From contig NZ_BAABWS010000001.1 in the NCBI RefSeq assembly GCF_040371945.1, forward strand, positions 1,116,001-1,180,000: a stretch of DNA of 64,000 nt, in the 5' to 3' direction. Both the position numbers and the translations under genes were made by a program. The number at the start of each line of letters is the position of its first letter. The stretch's first letter is position 1. This document shows, piece by piece, positions 1 through 7,026 of this stretch. The notes beneath the pieces are model-generated. The model saw only the letters and a list, made by a program, of their open reading frames with translations, was not told the origin of the DNA and did no database searches. This DNA comes from Litorivita sp040371945. GTDB taxonomy: Bacteria > Pseudomonadota > Alphaproteobacteria > Rhodobacterales > Rhodobacteraceae.

Positions 1-33
1 CCTTGGCTCATATTGATTTCACAAGGCAGGGTC

Positions 34-717
34 ATGACTTACACACTTTATATCGGCGATCGCACATTTTCGAGCTGGTCGCTGCGCGGCTGGTTGATGC
101 TGGAAAAATTCGGGCTTCCCTATACCGAAAACATGATCGGACTTTATGGCGGCACAATGGCCGATGATATGGCCCCGCTCGCGCCTGCGCGGCTGGTTCC
201 GACGCTCAAAACACCCGAGGGGGTGATCATCGGTGAGAGCCTTGCGATGGCCGAAACCCTCGCCGAGCGGCACCCCGACGCGGGGCTTTGGCCCGCCGAT
301 CCCGCCGCGCGCGCCCATGCGCGATGGCTTTGCGCCGAAATGCACGCGGGCTTTACCGCCCTGCGCGGCGCCTGCCCCATGCAATTGGAGCATCAATATC
401 GCGACTTTGAGCCAAGCCAAGCCGTACGCGACGATCTTGCGCGGATCCAAGAGCTTTGGGCCCTTGCGCGCAGCCATGCGCCGGACGGGCCGTGGCTTTT
501 TGGGGCATATTCGCTGGCCGATGTGTTCTATGCGCCCGTCGCCGCACGCATCGCCGGTTACGGTCTCGATGTCGGCCCCGAAGCCGCCGCATATGTCGCG
601 CGCCACCTCGCCGATCCGACCTTCAAAGCATGGCGCGCCGAAGGGCTCAAAACGCGCTACGATCCCTACCCTTACGGCGAGAACCTGACGGCCTCGCCAT
701 GGCCGGAACCCATCTGA
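34..717 (+). CDS. Glutathione S-transferase family protein
   Basis: A 227-residue protein with the two-part GST layout. The thioredoxin-like N-terminus carries FSSWSLRGW at about residues 12-20, where the active-site Ser/Cys usually lies, and a VPTL cis-proline element near residue 55. GESLAMAE near residue 70 is the usual glutathione-contacting stretch, and the rest is the all-helical domain. The family conjugates glutathione or uses it as a cofactor, in the cytosol; the substrate cannot be told from sequence. I chose the ATG at 34 rather than 13 because AAGGCAGGG lies just upstream and the fold starts there. It stands alone on the plus strand ahead of yifB. Confidence 0.9.
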   Translation: MTYTLYIGDRTFSSWSLRGWLMLEKFGLPYTENMIGLYGGTMADDMAPLAPARLVPTLKTPEGVIIGESLAMAETLAERHPDAGLWPADPAARAHARWLCAEMHAGFTALRGACPMQLEHQYRDFEPSQAVRDDLARIQELWALARSHAPDGPWLFGAYSLADVFYAPVAARIAGYGLDVGPEAAAYVARHLADPTFKAWRAEGLKTRYDPYPYGENLTASPWPEPI

Positions 718-721
718 TCCC

Positions 722-755
722 TTAACACTTCGTAAACCTCTCCCGCGTTAACCAT
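722..755 (+). promoter_or_regulatory. Candidate CtrA-type sites upstream of yifB/comM
   Basis: TTAA-N7-TAAA lies at 722-736, one base from the TTAA-N7-TTAA CtrA consensus, and GTTAACCAT, a canonical half-site, lies at 747-755. Both precede the yifB start at 802. CtrA control of competence-type genes, including comM, is described in Rhodobacter capsulatus; binding here is inferred. Confidence 0.45.
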
Positions 756-801
756 GATAAACGCCTCGGCTTTGTGAGGCGGGTTCACCGCGGGAGACCC
801 C

Positions 802-2319
802 ATGACCACACGCGCCTATACGGTGGCCTTCGACGGCGTCGATGCGCGCAGTGTCGAGGTGCAATGCGCCGTCAGCGCCGGCATGCCCGCGCTCGCCGTG
901 GTCGGATTGCCGGACAAGGCCGTCTCGGAAGCGCGCGAACGCGTGCGCGCGGCGCTCACATCGATGGGCATCGCGCTGCCCTCCAAACGTATCACGATCA
1001 ATCTCTCGCCCGCCGACCTTCCCAAGGCGGGCAGCCATTTTGACCTGCCCATCGCCTTGGCCATGCTTGCGGCGCTTGAGGTGATCCCCAAGGACGCGGT
1101 GGAAGGCGCGGTTGCCTTGGGCGAGCTGTCGCTCGACGGCGGCCTTGTTGCGGTGACCGGCGCCTTGCCTGCGGCTCTTCATGCGGCTGCCGAAGACAGG
1201 CTTCTCATCTGCCCTGCCGCCTGCGGGTCCGAAGCCGCATGGGTGGGTGATGCGCAGGTGCTTGCGCCGCGCTCTCTGGCCGCCATCGTTGCGCATTTCA
1301 ACGGGCGCAGCCCTTTGCACCTTGCCGCGCCCCGCAGCATCGACACGCCCGCCCTGCCCGCAAACGATATGGCCGAAGTCAAAGGACAAGAGCGCGCGAA
1401 ACGGGCGCTCGAAATCGCCGCCGCAGGGCGCCATCATATCCTCATGGTCGGCACCCCTGGATCTGGAAAATCGATGCTGGCCGCACGCCTGCCCGCGCTT
1501 ATGCCGACGATGAATGCGGCCGAGGCGCTCGAAACCTCGATCATCCATTCGGTCGCTGGCGTGCTGCCCGAGGGCGGGCTGCGCATCGCGCGCCCGTTTC
1601 AACACCCGCATCACACCGCCTCGACCGCCGCCTTGGTCGGAGGCGGACGCCGCGCCGGTCCAGGTGAAATCAGCCTTGCCCACAACGGAATACTCTTCAT
1701 GGACGAATTCCCCGAATTTCCCCGCAGCGCGCTCGAAACCCTGCGCCAACCGCTTGAAACCGGCGAGGTGACCGTAAGCCGCGCCAATGCCCATGTCAGA
1801 TATCCGGCAAAATTTCTGCTGGTCGCCGCTGCAAACCCCTGCAAATGCGGATATTTTTCCGATCCCGCCCGCGCCTGCGCGCGCGTCCCTGCCTGCGGCG
1901 ACGAGTATATGGGCCGCATTTCCGGCCCGCTCTTGGATCGGTTCGATCTGCGCATCGAGGTGCCGCCTGTCTCATTTCAGGACCTCGACCTGCCCGCCAC
2001 CGGCGACAGCAGCGCCGCGATTGCCGCCCGCGTCGCCGCCGCGCGCACCGTGCAAAACGCACGTTTTGCCGCGCACCCGACCGCGCGCCTCAACGCCGAT
2101 GCGGAGGGAAAGCTTCTCGAAGAGATCGCCGCGCCCGACCCCGAAGGACGCGACATCCTGACCCGCGCGGCGCAGCGTTTTGGCATGACGGCCCGCGGCT
2201 ATCACCGCGTGCTACGCGTGGCCCGCACCATCGCGGACCTTGCGCAAAGCGAGAGCGTGCGCAAACCGCATATCGCCGAGGCCATCAGCTTTCGCCTCAC
2301 CTCGCTGAAAGAGTTTTGA
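802..2319 (+). CDS. comM: YifB/ComM family Mg-chelatase-like AAA+ ATPase
   Basis: This is a full-length 505-residue YifB/ComM protein. The N-terminal Lon-protease-like ChlI domain covers about residues 1-190. A Mg-chelatase AAA+ core follows, with Walker A GTPGSGKS near 217 and Walker B ILFMDE near 296. A cysteine-bearing segment (CKCGYF...ACG, about 346-365) and the C-terminal ChlI lid complete it. ComM is a hexameric helicase promoting branch migration during natural transformation, and in Rhodobacter capsulatus it is needed to receive gene transfer agent DNA. CtrA-type sites lie just upstream. Its last 23 bases overlap the end of the opposing esterase gene. Confidence 0.93.
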   Translation: MTTRAYTVAFDGVDARSVEVQCAVSAGMPALAVVGLPDKAVSEARERVRAALTSMGIALPSKRITINLSPADLPKAGSHFDLPIALAMLAALEVIPKDAVEGAVALGELSLDGGLVAVTGALPAALHAAAEDRLLICPAACGSEAAWVGDAQVLAPRSLAAIVAHFNGRSPLHLAAPRSIDTPALPANDMAEVKGQERAKRALEIAAAGRHHILMVGTPGSGKSMLAARLPALMPTMNAAEALETSIIHSVAGVLPEGGLRIARPFQHPHHTASTAALVGGGRRAGPGEISLAHNGILFMDEFPEFPRSALETLRQPLETGEVTVSRANAHVRYPAKFLLVAAANPCKCGYFSDPARACARVPACGDEYMGRISGPLLDRFDLRIEVPPVSFQDLDLPATGDSSAAIAARVAAARTVQNARFAAHPTARLNADAEGKLLEEIAAPDPEGRDILTRAAQRFGMTARGYHRVLRVARTIADLAQSESVRKPHIAEAISFRLTSLKEF

Positions 2320-3190
2320 TCCAGCCGGACAGATGCGCCAGATCGTCGCGCGCCTGCGGCAAATAGCGATGAAACATCTGCCAAACATGGGGCATGCCTG
2401 CGCGCAGATGCAGATCGACATCAACGCCCGCCTCACGCATCCGCGCCGCAATCCGGCGGCTATCGTCCAGCAGAATTTCATCCGTACTCGCCGCCAAGTA
2501 GACAGGACAAGCTCCTGAAAAATGAGCATAAAGAGGGGATGCGCGTGGATCACTGGCATCGTGACCTTGTAAATACATCTGCCCGATTTCATCCATTCGC
2601 GCGGCGGGCAAAATGACCTCCGCAGCAGCATTGCTTATGACGCTTGGGCCGCTGTTGCACATGTCAGTATAGGCCGAGAGCGCAAAACATCCGCGCGGCT
2701 GCGGCAAGCCTGTCGCGCAAATATGCGCCAAGAGCGCCAAGGCCAAACCGCCCCCCGCGCTATCCCCGCCGATCACAATATCATTTGGCGCAACGCCCCG
2801 CGCGATCAATGCCTCATAGCTCGCCACGGCATCGTCAAAGGCCGCTGGAAAAGGCGCATCGGGCGCAAGCCGGTAGTCGGGCAAAACGGCGCTCATCTTT
2901 GTCATCTTCGACAGTTCGACCAGCATCGCGGCATGGGTGCGCGGGGCGCCAAAAATATAGGCACCACCATGAAAATAAAGCAAAACGCCCGCCTCTTGGC
3001 GACCGATGTCAAGACACTCCAGAGTGCCGATACGGTTTTGGGATAACGGCACGCACCTATCCGGCCGAAACAGGATCCGCGCTTTGCGCGCAAAGGCGTA
3101 GCGCGCCTCGGCCGGATCACTGACGCGGGATAAAAACCGGCGCTCGAACAGGCGCAAAGCGCCGTTCAATAGCCACAGCCGCAGGCTCAT
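2297..3190 (-). CDS. Alpha/beta hydrolase (hormone-sensitive-lipase-type esterase)
   Basis: A 297-residue carboxylesterase of the HSL/acetyl-esterase family. The oxyanion-hole motif HGGAYIFG is at about residues 74-81, and the nucleophile elbow GDSAGG at 142-147 makes Ser144 catalytic. A later TDEI aspartate and the histidine in GMPHVW complete the triad. Such enzymes hydrolyse short-chain esters in the cytosol; the natural substrate is unknown. The start overlaps the gshB stop by 4 nt (ATGA), so it is translationally coupled as the last gene of rsmI-yraN-gshB-esterase. Its 3' end overlaps the opposing yifB gene by 23 bases. Confidence 0.9.
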   Translation of the reverse strand: MSLRLWLLNGALRLFERRFLSRVSDPAEARYAFARKARILFRPDRCVPLSQNRIGTLECLDIGRQEAGVLLYFHGGAYIFGAPRTHAAMLVELSKMTKMSAVLPDYRLAPDAPFPAAFDDAVASYEALIARGVAPNDIVIGGDSAGGGLALALLAHICATGLPQPRGCFALSAYTDMCNSGPSVISNAAAEVILPAARMDEIGQMYLQGHDASDPRASPLYAHFSGACPVYLAASTDEILLDDSRRIAARMREAGVDVDLHLRAGMPHVWQMFHRYLPQARDDLAHLSGWIKTLSAR

Positions 3191-4122
3191 TGGCGCTTGG
3201 CTTCAATCGCCAACCAGATTTTCTCGGCGATATTCGTGCCGTCAAACCGCTCCAACTCCTGAATGCCGGTCGGCGAGGTCACGTTGATTTCTGTCAGATA
3301 GTCGCCGATCACGTCGATCCCGACAAAGACCTGACCTTTTTCACGCAAGAGCGGACCAATCGCGGCGCAAATCTCGAGATCACGCTCCGTTAGGCCGATC
3401 TTCTCGGGCCGCCCGCCCACATGCATGTTCGAGCGCGTTTCTCCTTCGGCGGGCACACGGTTGATCGCACCCACCGGCGCCCCACCGACCAAGATGATCC
3501 GCTTGTCGCCCTTGGACACCGCAGGCAGAAACTTTTGGACAATCAATGGCTCGCGCGAAAAACCTGTGAACAGCTCGTGCAAGGACGCGAGGTTGCGGTC
3601 GCTTTGCGTCAACCGGAAAACCCCCGCGCCGCCATTGCCATATAGCGGCTTGAGAATGATATCGCCGTGCTTTTCCTTGAACGCGCGAATGGTCTGCAAA
3701 TCGCGCGCAATGGTCGTCGGCGGGGTCAGGTCGGGAAAATCCAGAACCAGAAGCTTTTCAGGGTAATTGCGCACCCAAAACGGATCGTTGACCACAAGCG
3801 TGGTGTCTTTTAACCGGTCCAACAGATGCGTCGTGGTGATATAAAACATGTCAAACGGCGGGTCTTGGCGCAGCCAAACGACATCGAACTCCGCCAGATC
3901 AACCACCTGCTCGGCACCGAGCGAGAAATGGTTTCCCTCAACCCGCTGCACCGTAAGCGGCCAGCCCCGCGCGGTGATCCGCCCCTCTTCGTAAGCCAAG
4001 CAATCCGGCGTGTAGTAAAAAAGCTCATGCCCGCGCGCCTGCGCCTCTTCGGCAATGCGGAAGGTGCTATCGGCATTAATGTTGATCGGACCGATGGGGT
4101 CCATTTGAAATGCAATCTTCAT
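3187..4122 (-). CDS. gshB: Glutathione synthase
   Basis: A 311-residue ATP-grasp enzyme that ligates glycine to gamma-glutamylcysteine, the last step of glutathione synthesis. It shows the family N-terminus MKIAFQMDPIGPININ, the ATP-grasp lysine segment ILKPLYGNGGAGVF near the middle, and the C-terminal metal-binding EINVTSPTG. The length fits the bacterial family (about 310-320). I start it at 4122; the in-frame ATG at 4149 adds nine residues absent from the family. It lies between yraN and an esterase, and the rsmI-yraN-gshB order is common in alphaproteobacteria. Confidence 0.96.
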   Translation of the reverse strand: MKIAFQMDPIGPININADSTFRIAEEAQARGHELFYYTPDCLAYEEGRITARGWPLTVQRVEGNHFSLGAEQVVDLAEFDVVWLRQDPPFDMFYITTTHLLDRLKDTTLVVNDPFWVRNYPEKLLVLDFPDLTPPTTIARDLQTIRAFKEKHGDIILKPLYGNGGAGVFRLTQSDRNLASLHELFTGFSREPLIVQKFLPAVSKGDKRIILVGGAPVGAINRVPAEGETRSNMHVGGRPEKIGLTERDLEICAAIGPLLREKGQVFVGIDVIGDYLTEINVTSPTGIQELERFDGTNIAEKIWLAIEAKRQ

Positions 4123-4180
4123 CGCGCGCCTCTCAAGCTGTGTCTCCACTTACATGGCGCAAGCTCGGGCTGAGGGCAAA

Positions 4181-4612
4181 TCAGAAATCCGCGAAAAGCC
4201 CCTCGCGGGTCTCGATCTCGCCAAAGCGATTGACCGTGGCCAGATCGACGCGCATCTCGGTCAATTGCCCATTCGGGCAATGGCCAAGGTATTCGGAGGC
4301 GGCGCGAAAAATTCGTTGTAACTGCCTGATGGTCAGATGCTCAGCCGCCCTTGCGTGGCTGCTACTGGCCTTGACCTCCACGACAACAATCGCATCATCG
4401 CGCCCGAATATCAGGTCGATCTCGCCGCTTTTTCCGCGCCACCTCTCCTCAAGAAGGCGATACCCGCCACGCTGGTAATGACGCGCGACGGCCTCTTCTG
4501 CGGCGCGGCCGTAAAGATAGGCCACCTGCCCCCGACTGCGACGCGCCAAGGCTGCAGGCGGCAAAGGCACGGCACGGGCCGCCGCGAAATCAAATTCCAT
4601 CTGCAGGCTCAT
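4181..4612 (-). CDS. YraN family (UPF0102) endonuclease-like protein
   Basis: A 143-residue YraN/UPF0102 protein. Visible hallmarks are GRAAEEAVARHYQRGGY, the SGEIDLI segment and VVVEVKA, which together make up a PD-(D/E)xK-like nuclease fold. The family often sits beside rsmI, and its cellular role is not established. It lies 9 bases after rsmI on the same strand, so the two are probably co-transcribed. A second in-frame ATG four codons in (MEFDF) could also serve as the start. Confidence 0.9.
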   Translation of the reverse strand: MSLQMEFDFAAARAVPLPPAALARRSRGQVAYLYGRAAEEAVARHYQRGGYRLLEERWRGKSGEIDLIFGRDDAIVVVEVKASSSHARAAEHLTIRQLQRIFRAASEYLGHCPNGQLTEMRVDLATVNRFGEIETREGLFADF

Positions 4613-4621
4613 ACCGGCCCC

Positions 4622-5506
4622 TCAAACTTTGCCTTTGTCCAATTCCAGCGCGACTTGATAGACCTGCCGACGCGGCAAGTTAAACCGCGCAGAAATCGCA
4701 TCAGCAGCATCGCGCACCGACATCTCGGCGAGCGCTTTGTTCACTTCTTGTTCTAGCTCAATCTGGTTAATGGAAGGTAAATGCCCGCGGTCGATCAGCA
4801 CAACAATCTCGCCTTTGAGCGTTTTCTCGGCGCAGGTCTGCGCGACCTGCGCGAGCGTGCCGCGTAGCACCTCTTCGAATTTCTTGGTCAACTCGCGGCA
4901 AACGGCCACTTGGCGCTCTTCGCCCATGACCTCCGCCGCGTCGCGCAGCATGGCGGCGATGCGTTTGGGCGATTCGTAAAAGGCCAAGGTCGCCGGCACA
5001 TCTTTGAGCGCCGCAAGGGCGGTTTTCCGCTGTCCTTTGGCGCTTGGCAAAAACCCTGCAAACATGAACCGATCCGTCGGCAATCCGGCAATCGTCAGCG
5101 CCGTGATCACCGCCGATGGTCCGGGCGCGGAGGTGACAAGATACCCCTCCTCGCGCGCCGCGCGGGCCAGATCAAAACCGGGGTCGGCAACAAGCGGCGT
5201 TCCCGCCTCGGACCCATAGGCCACAGATTTCCCTTCGGCCAGATATTGCAGCAATCTGGGGCGTATCTTGCCGCCATTATGGTCGTGATAGGACAGCATC
5301 GGCCGATCCCCGACGGCAATCGCGTGAATATCCATCAGCTTGCGCATCGTGCGCGTGTCTTCGGCGGCCAGAACATCCGCGCTGGCAAGGATATCAAGCG
5401 CGCGCAGCGTGATATCACGCGCCGTGCCAATCGGCGTTGCAATCAAATACAGCCCGCCCGCAAGCGGGCCGTTTTTCGCACCGTAAACCGCGCTGTTCGG
5501 ATTCAT
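4622..5506 (-). CDS. rsmI: 16S rRNA (cytidine(1402)-2'-O)-methyltransferase
   Basis: A 294-residue RsmI that 2'-O-methylates C1402 in the 16S rRNA decoding centre using SAM. The tetrapyrrole-methylase fold is marked by YLIATPIGTARDITLRAL near residues 20-37, the AEDTRTMRKL element and GTPLVADPGFDLARAA. The length is normal (about 280-300). It is the first gene of the leftward rsmI-yraN-gshB-esterase run and is divergent from the LpoA-like gene. The 90-bp gap between them must hold both promoters. Confidence 0.95.
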   Translation of the reverse strand: MNPNSAVYGAKNGPLAGGLYLIATPIGTARDITLRALDILASADVLAAEDTRTMRKLMDIHAIAVGDRPMLSYHDHNGGKIRPRLLQYLAEGKSVAYGSEAGTPLVADPGFDLARAAREEGYLVTSAPGPSAVITALTIAGLPTDRFMFAGFLPSAKGQRKTALAALKDVPATLAFYESPKRIAAMLRDAAEVMGEERQVAVCRELTKKFEEVLRGTLAQVAQTCAEKTLKGEIVVLIDRGHLPSINQIELEQEVNKALAEMSVRDAADAISARFNLPRRQVYQVALELDKGKV

Positions 5507-5596
5507 GTCTAGACCCGCCCCTCTGTGTCTCTATTATATTGTCTCGAAACAAAGGCCCAGAACGGGCCATCCGATCTCGAGGGAGTGAGATTACTT

Positions 5597-6796
5597 ATGT
5601 TTGCTGTTTTAACCCCCGCCCGCAAGGGCCTTCGCCGCGTGATCCCTTGGGTCGCCTCTGCTGTTGCTGCCGTCGCACTTGCCGCTTGTGAGCCTTTGGC
5701 GATTCCCGGGGCTGGCATGGCGGGCGGGCCAAAGATCGACGCCAATGCCCCCGTTCCCGTCGCCCTCTTGGTGCCGCGCGGATCGGGCAATCCCGGAGAT
5801 GACCTGCTGGCGCAAAGCCTTGAAAACGCGGCCCGCTTGGCCATCACCGATTTGAGCGGCGTGAAAATCGATTTGCGCGTTTACGGCACGGCGGGCAACG
5901 CAGGCCAAGCGCAGACCGCCGCGAAACAGGCCGTCGCGGATGGCGCCAAAATCATCCTCGGCCCCGTCTTTGCCGAAGCCGCGAATGCCGCCGGTGTCGC
6001 GGTTGCCCCTTCGGGCGTCAACGTGATGTCGTTTTCCAACAATGTGACCATCGCGGGCGGCAATGTCTTTGTGCTTGGCCCGACCTTTGACAACACGGCC
6101 AACCGTTTGGCCAATTACGCCGCGCGCCAAGGCAAAAGACGCATCCTCATCGCCCATGCCGATAACATCGGCGGGCAGCTCGGGGCGCAGGCGATCTCGG
6201 GCGCGGTGAGCCGCGCGGGCGGAGCCATCGCCGGATCCGTAGGCTATGAATTCTCGCAACAAGGGTTGATCGCGGCCATTCCGCAGATCAAAGCCGCCGC
6301 CACCAACGGCGCGGCGGATGCGATTTTCATGACCGCCAATTCCGATGCCGATCTGCCGCTTCTGTCGCAAATGTTGCCAGAGGCCGGTCTGCCCTCCTCG
6401 TCGATGCAATACATCGGCCTGACCCGTTGGGACGTGCCCGCGCAAACCACCGATCTGCCAGGAGTTCAGGGCGGATGGTTTGCCTTGCCCGATCCCGCTT
6501 TGGCCGCACAATTCCAATCGCGCTACAGCGCCGCCTTTGGCAGCCCGCCCCATCCCATTGGCGGTTTGGCCTATGACGGGATCGCAGCCATCGGCGCATT
6601 GGTCAAAGCTGGCAAGGCCGATGCATTGACCGCCTCGGCCCTGACGCAAAGCGCAGGGTTCCAAGGCGTCGGCGGCGTGTTCCGTTTGCGCCCCAATGGC
6701 ACCAACGAGCGCGGATTAGCGGTGGCCACGATCCAGAACAAAAAGGTCGTGATCCTCGATCCCGCGCCGCGCGGCTTCTCTGGCGGCGGATTTTAA
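5597..6796 (+). CDS. LpoA-like penicillin-binding protein activator (lipoprotein)
   Basis: A 399-residue predicted lipoprotein. The start at 5597 follows a GAGGGAGTGAG ribosome site and gives a signal peptide ending in the lipobox LAAC, with Cys31. The mature part is a periplasmic-binding-protein-like fold (PVALLVPRGSG start; KIILGPVFAEAANAAG) like the C-terminal domain of LpoA, which activates the peptidoglycan synthase PBP1A from the outer membrane. It lacks the N-terminal TPR half of E. coli LpoA, as alphaproteobacterial versions generally do. The divergent rsmI neighbour is the usual context. An earlier in-frame ATG at 5525 would bury the signal peptide, so I rejected it. Confidence 0.85.
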   Translation: MFAVLTPARKGLRRVIPWVASAVAAVALAACEPLAIPGAGMAGGPKIDANAPVPVALLVPRGSGNPGDDLLAQSLENAARLAITDLSGVKIDLRVYGTAGNAGQAQTAAKQAVADGAKIILGPVFAEAANAAGVAVAPSGVNVMSFSNNVTIAGGNVFVLGPTFDNTANRLANYAARQGKRRILIAHADNIGGQLGAQAISGAVSRAGGAIAGSVGYEFSQQGLIAAIPQIKAAATNGAADAIFMTANSDADLPLLSQMLPEAGLPSSSMQYIGLTRWDVPAQTTDLPGVQGGWFALPDPALAAQFQSRYSAAFGSPPHPIGGLAYDGIAAIGALVKAGKADALTASALTQSAGFQGVGGVFRLRPNGTNERGLAVATIQNKKVVILDPAPRGFSGGGF

Positions 6797-6840
6797 GCAC
6801 CCCGCCCGCGCCCGCCGCGTTCCCAAGACCAAACGCATAG

Positions 6841-6880
6841 ATCGCGCGCTTCGCTCACCGGCGGGGCGCGCGATTTGCAT
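6841..6880 (+). terminator. Hairpin 3' of the LpoA-like gene
   Basis: A 9-bp perfect stem pairs ATCGCGCGC at 6841-6849 with 6866-6874, 45 bases after the stop. The tail (TTGCATTGG) is only weakly T-rich, so termination is plausible rather than certain. Confidence 0.5.
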
Positions 6881-7026
6881 TGGCCAAGACCCCATCGCTC
6901 CGGCCCTGATGTGGCAAAAGCCGCGCTTTTCCCTGCCTCATGCGCATGTTAACACATCGCCAAGACGGATCGCGCTATGCATGGCCTCGCCCGCCCCATG
7001 CACGCCCAGAAAAAAGAACAGGCTTG

